A stretch of DNA of 64,000 nt from Desulfovibrionaceae bacterium (GCA_015709205.1 JACCQO010000003.1:124001-188000); one strand, 5' to 3'. Shown: positions 15,497 to 23,091, counted from the first letter of the stretch. Numbers and translations: made by a program. The notes: generated from the sequence alone by a model not told the origin.

Positions 15497-15519
15497 ATTC
15501 TTGTACTATCCTTGTACAG
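15497..15519 (+). repeat. Arm-type integrase site, left
   Basis: 23 bp identical in the same orientation to 54251-54273. Internally it is a tandem pair of CTTGTAC boxes 11 bases apart (CTTGTACTATC then CTTGTACAG). It overlaps the region directly upstream of the integrase start, so the integrase could repress its own gene by binding here. Arm-site identity is inferred from position and repetition. Confidence 0.65.
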
Positions 15520-15536
15520 GATGGAAGGCGGAAAAC

Positions 15537-16790
15537 ATGGGGACTTCGTGGAAGGCGCTCAAGAACGCCGATGGCAAAGGCGGAGTCCGCTACCGTGAGC
15601 ATCCCACCAGAAAGCATGGTGCCATGCGGGACCGCTACTTTTCCCTGGTGTACTGGTGGCAGGGCAAGACCGTGACCGAAGGCGTAGGGTGGGCAAGCGA
15701 CGGCTGGACGCCCGGCGGCTGTTTCGATCTCTTGGCGGACCTCAAGCGCAACCAGAAAAAGGGCGGCGGTCCCTGCACCCTGGCGGAGATGCGCGAAGAC
15801 TCCGAGGCGGAAAAAGCCGTCAAGCGCAAGGCCCGGGAAGCCGAGGCCCGACGCAACGTGTCCTTCAGGGCCTTCTTCGACGACGTGTTCATGCCCGACG
15901 CGGAAACCAGGTGGAAGCCCGAGACGGCCCGCAAGGCACGGGAGCACGTGGCCACCTGGATCGACCACGTGACGGGCACAACGCCCTTCCGGGAACTGGG
16001 CCTGCCCCATGTACAACGCATCCGCGCCGACATGGCCAAGGCCGGACGGAGCGCCCGGACGCAACAGTACGTCTTCCGCACCTTCTCCATGGTCTGGAAC
16101 GCGGCCCGTGACCATGGGCTTGTGTCCGGCCCCTGTCCTACCAAGTCCGGCTCCTTCCGGCTCCCCAAGGTGGACAACGAACGGCAACGCTATTTGACGG
16201 CGGAAGAAGAAAACCGCCTGTTCGAGGCATGCATGGCACGAGGGCGGCAGGTGCATGACATGGCCATGGTGGCCCTGGACGCGGGCCTGCGTTTTTCCGA
16301 GGTGGCGGCCCTGGCTTGGGGGTGCGTGGACCTGGAAAACGGCGTCCTGCACGTCCTGCACACGAAAAGCGGCAAGGACCGCGACGTGCCCATGACCGCC
16401 CGACTGGTGGAGATGTTTACGGCCCTGAAGGCGGGCAAGCCGAGCGACCTGGTTTTCCCTTCCCGGCTCGGCACGGTGCATGGCCAGGTGCCCGGAGCCT
16501 TCAAGCAGGCGATCAAGGACGCCGGGCTGAACGAGGGCGTCGCGGACCCGAAGATGCGGGCCAGCTTCCACACCCTGCGCCACACATACGCCTCGCGGCT
16601 GGTTCAGGCAGGGGTTGACCTCTACCGCGTGCAACGGCTCATGGGGCATTCCACGCCGGTCATGACGGCCCGCTATTCCAAGCTGGCGGACGATGACCTG
16701 CGCCAGGCCGTTCAGGCCATGGAGCGGGACGCCGTGGCCCGCAAAAGCAATGGCAAGGTCCTGCCCTTGAAGCGGGGCCGGGGCGCATGA
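15537..16790 (+). CDS. int: Tyrosine recombinase (phage-type integrase)
   Basis: 417 residues. An N-terminal arm-binding region (to about 105) is followed by a SAM-like core-binding domain (110-205) and the catalytic domain. Catalytic residues are visible: R252 (DAGLRFSE), Lys near 277-280 (TKSGK), H345 and R348 (HTLRHT), H371 (LMGHST) and Y380 (ARYSKL). The start at 15537 (MGTSWK) follows GGAAGGCGG; the frame also opens upstream at TTG 15501, inside the arm repeat. It catalyses integration into and excision from tRNA-Phe. The C-terminus GRGA ends just before the BrnT operon. Confidence 0.95.
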   Translation: MGTSWKALKNADGKGGVRYREHPTRKHGAMRDRYFSLVYWWQGKTVTEGVGWASDGWTPGGCFDLLADLKRNQKKGGGPCTLAEMREDSEAEKAVKRKAREAEARRNVSFRAFFDDVFMPDAETRWKPETARKAREHVATWIDHVTGTTPFRELGLPHVQRIRADMAKAGRSARTQQYVFRTFSMVWNAARDHGLVSGPCPTKSGSFRLPKVDNERQRYLTAEEENRLFEACMARGRQVHDMAMVALDAGLRFSEVAALAWGCVDLENGVLHVLHTKSGKDRDVPMTARLVEMFTALKAGKPSDLVFPSRLGTVHGQVPGAFKQAIKDAGLNEGVADPKMRASFHTLRHTYASRLVQAGVDLYRVQRLMGHSTPVMTARYSKLADDDLRQAVQAMERDAVARKSNGKVLPLKRGRGA

Positions 16791-16809
16791 AGTCGCATCG
16801 TATCAGGTA

Positions 16810-16840
16810 TTGACTGTGTACACGTGAGTATATACATAAA
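16810..16840 (+). promoter_or_regulatory. Probable promoter/operator of brnTA
   Basis: TTGACT at 16810-16815 and a TATATACAT stretch at 16829-16837 give a promoter-like pair, although the spacing is shorter than ideal. The palindrome GTGTACAC (16816-16823) lies between them and is a natural operator for a ribbon-helix-helix repressor such as BrnA. AAGGA at 16839-16843 serves brnT. Confidence 0.45.
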
Positions 16841-16849
16841 GGATGAGCC

Positions 16850-17140
16850 GTGAGTATCGAGTGGGACGAAGCCAAGCGCGTTGTGAATCTGGACAAGCAC
16901 GGCCTGGATTTTGCCGACGCCGGGGAGGTCCTGGAAGGGCCATGCCTGGAGCGGCTGGACACGCGCAAGGACTATGGCGAGGACCGATGGCTGGTCCTGG
17001 GCTCCCTTCGGGGCCGGGTGGTGTTCCTGGTCTACACGGAGCGCGAGGAGCGCATGAGGATCATATCGTTCCGCAAGGCAACCGCAGAGGAGCGCAAGGT
17101 ATATGAGCAAGCAGTCGCGAACCGACCTGGCCCGCGTTGA
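16850..17140 (+). CDS. brnT: BrnT-family ribonuclease toxin
   Basis: 96 residues with the typical BrnT pattern: an IEWDEAKRVVNLDKHGLDFADA start, then EDRWLVLGSLRGRVVFLVYTER and MRIISFRKATAEERKVYE. BrnT folds like RelE and cleaves RNA until bound by BrnA. It starts with GTG at 16850 after AAGGATGAGCC. Its end overlaps brnA by 38 bases, so translation is coupled. Toxin before antitoxin is the normal BrnTA order, autoregulated by BrnA. Confidence 0.92.
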   Translation: MSIEWDEAKRVVNLDKHGLDFADAGEVLEGPCLERLDTRKDYGEDRWLVLGSLRGRVVFLVYTEREERMRIISFRKATAEERKVYEQAVANRPGPR

Positions 17141-17399
17141 CGCCGTGACGGATGACGAGGCCCTGCGCCTGGCGCAAGAGGACCCGGACGCCGCGCCCAC
17201 GGATGCGGCCTTTTGGGCCGACGTGCCGTTGAGCGTGCCACGGCCCAAGAAGGTGCCTGTGCATATCCGGCTCAGTCCCGAGGTCGTGGACTGGTTCAAG
17301 AGCCATGGCCCGGGCTACCAGAGCCGCATCAACGAGGTCCTGGAGACCTACGTGGAGCACCAGAAGCAGCAGGGTGAGCGGACAGGGGCGAGCACGTGA
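17103..17399 (+). CDS. brnA: BrnA-family antitoxin (ribbon-helix-helix)
   Basis: 98 residues. The N-terminal part (residues 5-45, ALRLAQEDPDAAPTDAAFWA) is the toxin-binding region of BrnA. The C-terminal part from VPVHIRLSPEVVDWFKSH through SRINEVLETYV is a ribbon-helix-helix DNA-binding domain. It neutralises BrnT and represses the operon. It overlaps brnT and is followed almost immediately by an XRE gene and a truncated second brnA. Confidence 0.92.
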   Translation: MSKQSRTDLARVDAVTDDEALRLAQEDPDAAPTDAAFWADVPLSVPRPKKVPVHIRLSPEVVDWFKSHGPGYQSRINEVLETYVEHQKQQGERTGAST

Positions 17400-17424
17400 G
17401 CAATTGTCAGGATGCCGGGGATTC

Positions 17425-17661
17425 GTGCCCTGGCGAGAGGCTTTCCCCTACACGGATGAAGAACTGCCCGGGGTCTTTTTGTCCGGCGCTCGCTACCGCG
17501 AGGGACTGACCCAGGTGCAGCTTTCCAAACGCTCCGGCATCCCCCGGCGGCATATCTCCGAGATGGAGAACAACAAGCGGCCCATCGGCAAGCAGAACGC
17601 CCGCAAGCTGGCCAAGGCCCTGAACGTGGACCCGAGGCGATTTTTGAGGGCTAGGATATGA
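17425..17661 (+). CDS. XRE-family helix-turn-helix protein
   Basis: About 78 residues from GTG 17425 (an alternative TTG lies at 17404). A Cro/C1-type HTH spans GVFLSGARYREGLTQVQLSKRSG to LAKALNVDPRRFL, with the phage-repressor pattern LTQVQLSKRSGIPRRHISEM. No strong ribosome site is seen, so translation probably depends on brnA just upstream. Its stop overlaps the ATG of the truncated brnA copy (ATGA). It may add a second layer of regulation to the BrnTA locus, or be the antitoxin remnant of another module. Confidence 0.75.
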   Translation: MPWREAFPYTDEELPGVFLSGARYREGLTQVQLSKRSGIPRRHISEMENNKRPIGKQNARKLAKALNVDPRRFLRARI

Positions 17662-17828
17662 GCAAGCGATCACGAACCGACCTGCCCCGCGTTGACGCCC
17701 TGACGGACGAGGAGGCCCTGCGCCTGGCGCAAGAGGACCCGGACGCCGCGCCCACGGATGCGGTCTTTTGGGCCGACGTGCCCGTGCTGCCCTCTCGGTC
17801 GAAGAAGGCCCCCCATTTCTCATGTTAG
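17658..17828 (+). CDS. Truncated BrnA-like protein (brnA')
   Basis: 56 residues. The first 42 are nearly identical to BrnA (MSKRSRTDLPRVDALTDEEA, DPDAAPTDAVFWADVP), then the frame diverges (SRSKKAPHFSC) and stops. The whole ribbon-helix-helix domain is missing. The DNA repeat runs from about 17099 to 17235 against 17654 to 17790, so this is a local duplication that flanks the XRE gene. It keeps an ATGA overlap with xre and is probably translated. It may be a DNA-binding-deficient antitoxin peptide, or just a decaying duplication scar. Confidence 0.7.
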   Translation: MSKRSRTDLPRVDALTDEEALRLAQEDPDAAPTDAVFWADVPVLPSRSKKAPHFSC

Positions 17829-17961
17829 CCAATGATTACACGATGATATACAGCATGACGCCCCAGTTCTCCGATAAAGAAACACCCCCTCCCCCCTGCT
17901 CTAGAAAACGTAATTAAGTATTTTTTGCCCCAGGGGAGAGGGGGGTGGACAGATGTGGAGC
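17829..17961. other. Short convergent intergenic stretch
   Basis: Between brnA' (plus) and the ParE-like gene (minus). A CCCC(T)CCCCCC patch and an AT patch (GTAATTAAGTATTTTTTG) near 17909-17926 could terminate brnA'. No gene is seen. Confidence 0.3.
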
Positions 17962-18261
17962 TCACGGCAAATGGCCGTGCATGTCCATCCGCGCGTGCAG
18001 CACGCCGATGACGTTCACGAACGCCGCATCGTCCGTCAACGTGTAGAACACGATGTGCTGTTGGACCGGCAACGAGCGATATCCCACGTGGATATCGGGA
18101 CGGGCCATGCCGAGGAAAGGCGTCTCGGCCAAACGAAGAAAGGCTGCGTGGATTTCCCGGATGGAGGTATCGGCCTGGTCGTCTCCCCACATGGACGCCG
18201 TGTAGTCCCAGATGTCCAGGAGGTGGCTCCGGGCGGCGGGGGTAAGCTGTATCTCAGACAC
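17962..18261 (-). CDS. ParE/RelE-superfamily toxin
   Basis: 99 residues, complete for the family: IQLTPAARSHLLDIWDYTAS, TSIREIHAAFLRLAETPFLG, GMARPDIHVGYRSLPVQQHI and VFYTLTDDAAFVNVIGVLHA. The GxxRPD..VG..S motif is characteristic of ParE-type toxins. Starts with GTG at 18261. The usual antitoxin (ParD-like) upstream is absent: the sequence directly upstream is a tRNA fragment instead. It therefore looks like an orphan toxin, left behind when the antitoxin end was lost, or it is silent for lack of a promoter. Confidence 0.85.
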   Translation of the reverse strand: MSEIQLTPAARSHLLDIWDYTASMWGDDQADTSIREIHAAFLRLAETPFLGMARPDIHVGYRSLPVQQHIVFYTLTDDAAFVNVIGVLHARMDMHGHLP

Positions 18262-18304
18262 GGCGGCGCTGTCTGGGCTCGATAAGGACTGCCTCTACGC
18301 ATTC

Positions 18305-18352
18305 TGGCGGAGCCGATGGGACTCGAACCCACGGCCTCCGGCGTGACAGGCC
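18305..18352 (-). pseudogene. 3' fragment of a tRNA-Asp
   Basis: Read on the minus strand the 48 bases run from the anticodon loop (CTGTCAC, anticodon GTC) through a variable loop, a T-arm (GTGGG TTCGAGT CCCAT) and the acceptor strand CGGCTCC-G-CCA. The D-arm and 5' acceptor strand are missing: the upstream sequence does not fold as a tRNA. Such a clean 3' fragment is the signature of an attachment site for an element that uses tRNA-Asp, not tRNA-Phe. Confidence 0.75.
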
Positions 18353-18456
18353 AATCATCGGCGGTCTGACCCCGCTATTTCAGGTGGTTGGCATTGATTG
18401 ACGATAGCCGAAGCACGGGTACCCTGCCCCCAAGGGGGTACCAGGGTCGCTTCCTG

Positions 18457-18801
18457 TTACGGCCTGATCTGTCCCCACTCCACGCCCAGGGCGGCAGCGA
18501 TTTTTTTCAGGGTGGCGACACGCGACGAGGCTCCCTTGGCCTCCATCTTGGCGTAGGCCGGTTGCGATACGCCCATGCGCTTCGCGACTTCCCGCTGCGA
18601 CAGGCCGAGGTGTTCCCGCCAGGCGCGAATCAACCCCATGTCCTCAAGGTGTACCAGTTCGACCACTTCTTGCGGGATGAAGACGGCTTCGTCCGGTCGC
18701 CCATCAAAGACCTCTTCGTATTCCGCCCAGGGGATGACCGCGAACAGCGGCGTTCCGCCGGTGGAACGGATGATCTGGTGTTCGTTAGTAGGTGCGCTCA
18801 T
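18457..18801 (-). CDS. XRE-type antitoxin partner of the RelE-like toxin
   Basis: 114 residues. An N-terminal region of about 55 residues (IIRSTGGTPLFAVIPWAEYE, EAVFIPQEVVELVHLEDMGL) precedes a Cro/C1 HTH (HLGLSQREVAKRMGVSQPAY, LKKIAAALGVEW). This arrangement is typical of antitoxins encoded after RelE/HigB-like toxins. ATG 18801 is used with GGAGG some 12 bases upstream; it overlaps the toxin remnant's end. The gene is intact although its toxin frame is broken. Confidence 0.85.
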   Translation of the reverse strand: MSAPTNEHQIIRSTGGTPLFAVIPWAEYEEVFDGRPDEAVFIPQEVVELVHLEDMGLIRAWREHLGLSQREVAKRMGVSQPAYAKMEAKGASSRVATLKKIAAALGVEWGQIRP

Positions 18802-19034
18802 CGCGTTTCTTGACCTCCTCGATTTGCACAATGACCGGTTCGTGGTGGGCATTGATCGTGAAGAGCACGCGGTATCTGCCCACGCGCAGCCGGTATCCCT
18901 CGCGGCCCACGAGCGCCTTGACGTTCCGGCAATCCGGCCACGCGGCCAGGTCGCTGGTCGCTGGTCGCCATGAGGATGGCGCGCACACGCTCCCGGTCGA
19001 TGCCGCCGATTGGAGGAAACGACCTACTCTTCAT
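18785..19034 (-). pseudogene. RelE-like toxin gene broken by a 7-bp tandem duplication
   Basis: The C-terminal half reads as RelE (CRNVKALVGREGYRLRVGRY, RVLFTINAHHEPVIV) but is out of frame with the plausible N-terminus starting at ATG 19034 (MKSRSFPPIGGIDRERVRAI). At 18949-18968 the plus strand holds almost three copies of GGTCGCT. Removing one 7-base copy joins the frames as ...ILMATS-DLAAWPDCRN. The start overlaps the stop of the preceding nuclease-like gene. The N-terminal part is short for RelE, so further loss cannot be excluded. Confidence 0.7.
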
Positions 19035-20526
19035 TTCTTGAAGCCGCAGCCTCTTCCTGACGCTTGATAAAGGCATCGATAACCGCTCGGGAGTTGTCCG
19101 AAATAAAGTTGTCCAGCCCCTCAACATCAATTCCTATAGGGAAGGACAAGGAAAGACTAAATTTAGCGGTTTCTGGCGCTCGGTTGTTCTCAACGGCTTT
19201 GTCTAATATGTCAGTGAAGCCCCCCACCGCCTTGCTGTAAACACAAAGTTCTTCAAATTCGTTGATGCTTATGATGAAAATATTTTCATAGGGCAGAGGG
19301 CCTTGCTCTATGTCCCCAGAGGCAAAGCCTGCTTCAAAATATTCTTTAAAATAGACATCCCATGCTCGAGATGGCGTCCCCAAATACATATCATCATACG
19401 TGACAACAAGGAGATAAAAATTTTGAGCAGCACCTTTTTCTGCCAGCCGTTTACTCAACTCATGGCCTTGCTTGATTGCCTTGACCACGTTGTCTTCAAG
19501 ATCATTGAAAATAAGAGAGCTAACAGGATTTGCTCTAGCAACAGGCCCAAGACGCACAGACTTAGCCTCAATCATAACAGCAGTGTCATTCTCTACGATG
19601 AGGAAGTCCGTCTTTTTACCACCGTAGTTATGCTCAAGTGTTTTTTCATCGATGAACTGATTGCAAGCATCTCCAAGGAGACCTGCGACATATAATCCAA
19701 ACCGTTCTCCCAGATAGTCCAACGCCGCATCACCGCCCAATTCTTTGACGAACTCGAACGGGATAAAAGTCAAAGCGCGCTCTAGAACCCGCCTGCAATA
19801 AACAATGAGATCTTCATATCCCGACCTAAGAAAAGGAAAACGCCAAAAAGGCGAGACCTCTCCGAACAGCAAAAAATCGCTTCTAATGATTTGATGGCTC
19901 TTGATTTCTTTCTTAACTTCATCTTTGTCTCTCGCCACAAGAGATAGGAAACATGCAATATCACTATTACAATAATTCAATGACTCAAATACATCAGAAT
20001 ATCTGAAGAAAATTTTCTCTGGATGTTGCATTATGATTACATATACGCAGAGCATCATTTCTACAAATGTCGTCAAATTTATTCCATACTGCTCGTTAAA
20101 CAGTCTCTCTATAGGGCCACTATTCCCTTGACAAAAAATAAAGAATACTCTTGCAAAATCTCCACTATATGCATTCCCTTGTAGCCAAAACTGTCTAAGA
20201 GCTGTTGATGTTAAATATATTTCTGCACTATCCTTCTGAAAAAATGCCATTTGATATTCACCATCAAGATCGTGCAACTCATTATACATCCTTATTATGT
20301 CATTGGGAGTTGGTTTCTTCTTCTTGTTGTTTTCACCAGCGTAAAGAAAAGCCATTTTAAGTAACATAAGAAGTAGCCAAGGTATGGGCCTCTTCTGCTC
20401 AAAATGCCTTTCCATCCCATTGATGTCAAATTCTCTGAGATACATGACCAACATCATGACTAGATCATCTAGATCGAAATTACGGACGAAATTTCGAAGG
20501 GCTTTGTATTTTTCGTCAAATGCCAT
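19024..20526 (-). CDS. PD-(D/E)XK nuclease-like protein, putative defence gene
   Basis: 500 residues from ATG 20526 (MAFDEK); ATG 20553 is an alternative. The gene is clearly AT-richer than its neighbours. The N-terminal 250 residues are mostly helical and unrecognised. Near residues 274-322 a PD-(D/E)XK-type core is visible: E274 in an LGERFGLYV helix, then GGKKTDFLIV (D307) and AVMIEAKSVRLG (E320, K322). A C-terminal helical region follows. This resembles large single-gene or paired anti-phage nucleases found on islands, but I cannot assign a named family. It overlaps the RelE-like remnant, which may indicate an abortive-infection style unit. Confidence 0.65.
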   Translation of the reverse strand: MAFDEKYKALRNFVRNFDLDDLVMMLVMYLREFDINGMERHFEQKRPIPWLLLMLLKMAFLYAGENNKKKKPTPNDIIRMYNELHDLDGEYQMAFFQKDSAEIYLTSTALRQFWLQGNAYSGDFARVFFIFCQGNSGPIERLFNEQYGINLTTFVEMMLCVYVIIMQHPEKIFFRYSDVFESLNYCNSDIACFLSLVARDKDEVKKEIKSHQIIRSDFLLFGEVSPFWRFPFLRSGYEDLIVYCRRVLERALTFIPFEFVKELGGDAALDYLGERFGLYVAGLLGDACNQFIDEKTLEHNYGGKKTDFLIVENDTAVMIEAKSVRLGPVARANPVSSLIFNDLEDNVVKAIKQGHELSKRLAEKGAAQNFYLLVVTYDDMYLGTPSRAWDVYFKEYFEAGFASGDIEQGPLPYENIFIISINEFEELCVYSKAVGGFTDILDKAVENNRAPETAKFSLSLSFPIGIDVEGLDNFISDNSRAVIDAFIKRQEEAAASRNEE

Positions 20527-21056
20527 ACATCTACCGGTCGGCCTCTTATTCATGAGTGTACAAAAACAGCTCTCACCTAGCACTTCCATCCACAATTAAC
20601 CGCACTGCGCCCGGCACGCGGGGAGGTATGGGGGGCTTCCCCCCTGTGGGCTGGAGGTGGGGCAGGGGACGCGCTTCCTTATCGCCGGGAACCCTGCCGG
20701 AACATCTCCCCCCACGCCGCCCTTTCGAGGCCGCCTTTGTCGTTCTCTGTCCACGCCACCACCGGCCACCTCGCACCAGTTCGCGTTTGTACGGCTTCGC
20801 GATAGTATTTTGCCTATAGCGCACATGGCAGGCGTCCTCAAGCGCAAGAGAATTGCGCGTGCGAATTGTCCCCTGTCGTTCCCATGCACTCCGGGTCCGT
20901 CCGTGCCGTTCCTGGCCCGCGCCGGGCCTTGTCGTCACACCGCCGCTCCACACGCTTGCCGTCGCAGGCCTCCTGCCTCGCTTCCCAAACAAAACACCCC
21001 GAATGGACGTGTGCAGCGGAATTTTCAGCAAAAAAAATTCACGCCTGGCCACAAGA
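20527..21056. other. Intergenic stretch between nuclease gene and vWA module
   Basis: About 530 bases. No convincing gene on either strand; the frames are short, Arg/Pro-rich and lack ribosome sites. The abrupt change from AT-rich (to about 20595) to GC-rich marks a junction between two imported blocks. Confidence 0.4.
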
Positions 21057-21088
21057 CCTGCCCCCATTGGATAGCCAATGGGGGCAGG
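21057..21088 (-). terminator. 14-bp hairpin terminator of the vWA/MoxR module
   Basis: 21057-21070 pairs perfectly with 21075-21088 around loop ATAG. It lies 37 bases after the last gene of the minus-strand module. There is no immediate T-run on the minus strand; a TCGTTTTCTC tail exists in the opposite direction. Confidence 0.6.
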
Positions 21089-21124
21089 CCTCGTTTTCTC
21101 TCCAGGGGCAACGACGCCTGCGTC

Positions 21125-21457
21125 CTACACCTCAAACTCCTTCCCGCAGGCGTTGCAGCGATAGCGGCAGATGATGTTCCGGTCGATGCGCTCGCCGATC
21201 TGATGCCCGACAGCGGCTCCGGCCAGGAAGCCCGCCAGGGCTCCCGCCAGACTCCCGGCCACGATGCCTACGCCGGTGCCCACCACCGGGACGATGGAGC
21301 CGACGGCTCCGCCCACCACAGCTCCGGTGCTTGTCCCGGCATACCCGGTCGCCGCGCCGGCGACGCCGCCCACGGCGGTGCCGACCTTTCGGGCCGTGTT
21401 GACCAGGACGACGCTCTCCGATGCATGGCAAAACGGGCAACTCTGCGTGTCTTCCAT
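21125..21457 (-). CDS. Zinc-ribbon / glycine-zipper protein
   Basis: 110 residues. CPFC near the N-terminus (residues 7-10) and CxxxCxxC (CRYRCNAC) at the C-terminus could form a split zinc ribbon. They flank a long Gly/Ala-rich glycine-zipper segment (GVAGAATGYAGTSTGAVVGG and following, GxxxG spaced) that may insert in or perforate membranes. AGGAGA precedes the ATG at 21457, which overlaps the stop of the vWA gene (TGATG), so translation is coupled. The gene is last in the module. Confidence 0.7.
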   Translation of the reverse strand: MEDTQSCPFCHASESVVLVNTARKVGTAVGGVAGAATGYAGTSTGAVVGGAVGSIVPVVGTGVGIVAGSLAGALAGFLAGAAVGHQIGERIDRNIICRYRCNACGKEFEV

Positions 21458-23091
21458 CACAGTTCTCCTTTCCGACGTGTCGGGTTGCACAGGGCATGGC
21501 CCAGGAGCTGAAACAGCGCCGGGGCCAGTTCCTGCATGTGTTTGATGATGGTGTGCGTGGGGATGAGGTCCCGGATGCCCGTTGCATTGATGCCCAGGCC
21601 GTACAGCTCCACGCCCGCCTGTCGTGCGGCGGCGAAGGCCTGCCGAGCCAACGCGCTATCGTCGGGTTTGCCGTCCGTGACCACCAGCAGCAGCTTGCGC
21701 CGGTCCCGCAACGGGACCATTTCCAGAAGCGCCCACCACACGGCTTCGCCCATGGGCGTGCGCCCCTTGGCCGCGAGCCGGAACCGGGAGTGCACCGGCT
21801 GCCCATGGCGCACCAGGGGCGCGACCGTCTGCCGCGTCTCGTCGTCGGCATCGGCCGGAAACGCCGTGACCGCCACGTTGACCCCGACACGCTCGAGGGT
21901 GCGGGCAAGCACGTGGCAGACCCGCCCGGCCAAGCCGATGCGTCCGGACATGGACCCGGAACAATCCAGCAGGATATGCGCCGCCGTATGCATGGCCGTG
22001 CGCCGCCCTTCCCGCAGGAAGACCCTGGTGTCCTGCACGGCCAGTCGATACAACCGGCCGGACGCGACCCGGCCGTGCGAGGACGGGACGCACCGGCACG
22101 CCTGCCGCGCCTGCAGCAGCCCCTGCAGTCGCGCCCGCATGCCCGCCGTGATCCGCCGGGCCTCGCCGAGTTCCTCGGGCTTGAGCGGTACCAGGTCCTT
22201 GTGGCCGGGAACGGCCACGGTGATGCCGGGCCTGCCCTGGTCCTTCCCGTCCCGCGACATGGTCTCGAGCACGCGCCCGAGCATGGTTTCCATCCCCTCG
22301 GGCAGCGCCGCCTTTGGAGCCGCGAGCAGGTCATCCAATGCACCTTCGGTTGGCGAGGGTGCCGGACGGGAATCGTCCCGTTCCGGCTGGTCTTCCTGGT
22401 TGGCATCCGGAACAGCCGCACCGGTGGGCACCGGATGCAGGCCGGTTTTCCGTTTCCCGGAAGCCTGCTGGTCCGCATCCACCTGCGCCTGGATCGCCGC
22501 CACCACTTCGCGTGCGTACCGCAGGCAGGCAGCCGAATCCGGACAGGACTGCCGCACGCGCTGGAGTATGTCTTCGAGCCCGGCCACCAGATCGGGCCAC
22601 AGCCCATCCAGAACGCCTCGCAGCCTCGTGCACCGGACCTCCAGTTCGGGCACATCCCAGCTGCGCACGCGCAGCAGCAGCCAGTTCAGGAGGAGATGGG
22701 ACGGATTTTGCGGTAGCTCCCCCGCCTCCCGCGCCAGGAACAGCTGGCAAATCAGCCAATGGAAATTCCGGCGGCAGCCCGGATACCGGGCCGCCAATCG
22801 GTTTTCCACGCGCCAGTCCTCGAGGATGTTCCAGACGTGGCGCTCAAGCGCGCCGACTCCTTTCAGGCAGCCGAAATCCGTATGCCGGATGTGGGCCGCC
22901 TCGTGATCCACATAGCCGCGCACCAACCCCTGAAACGTGGGGTCGGCCGCGACCGGCAGGCCGGGCAGATGGATGACCCGGCCGTCGGTCCAGGCCGTGT
23001 CCCCGCCGATATGCACCTGAACGCCGTAGGAGCGCCCCAGGGCATCGGCCAGCAGGGGCAGGCAACGCAAAAACGCATCGTGTCGCGCCAT
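21457..23091 (-). CDS. CobT-like von Willebrand factor A domain protein
   Basis: 544 residues. The N-terminal domain carries YVDHEAAHIRHTDF (residues 60-73), a conserved HExxH-like motif of CobT-type proteins. A low-complexity linker (about 210-270) precedes a vWA domain with an intact MIDAS start (LLDCSGSMSG), a TPMG threonine motif and VVTDGKPDD. In cobaltochelatases CobT works with the AAA+ protein CobS; here a CobS/MoxR-like ATPase lies two genes upstream. No cobalamin genes are near, so the pair probably remodels a protein or nucleoprotein instead. Ends coupled to the glycine-zipper gene. Confidence 0.85.
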   Translation of the reverse strand: MARHDAFLRCLPLLADALGRSYGVQVHIGGDTAWTDGRVIHLPGLPVAADPTFQGLVRGYVDHEAAHIRHTDFGCLKGVGALERHVWNILEDWRVENRLAARYPGCRRNFHWLICQLFLAREAGELPQNPSHLLLNWLLLRVRSWDVPELEVRCTRLRGVLDGLWPDLVAGLEDILQRVRQSCPDSAACLRYAREVVAAIQAQVDADQQASGKRKTGLHPVPTGAAVPDANQEDQPERDDSRPAPSPTEGALDDLLAAPKAALPEGMETMLGRVLETMSRDGKDQGRPGITVAVPGHKDLVPLKPEELGEARRITAGMRARLQGLLQARQACRCVPSSHGRVASGRLYRLAVQDTRVFLREGRRTAMHTAAHILLDCSGSMSGRIGLAGRVCHVLARTLERVGVNVAVTAFPADADDETRQTVAPLVRHGQPVHSRFRLAAKGRTPMGEAVWWALLEMVPLRDRRKLLLVVTDGKPDDSALARQAFAAARQAGVELYGLGINATGIRDLIPTHTIIKHMQELAPALFQLLGHALCNPTRRKGEL

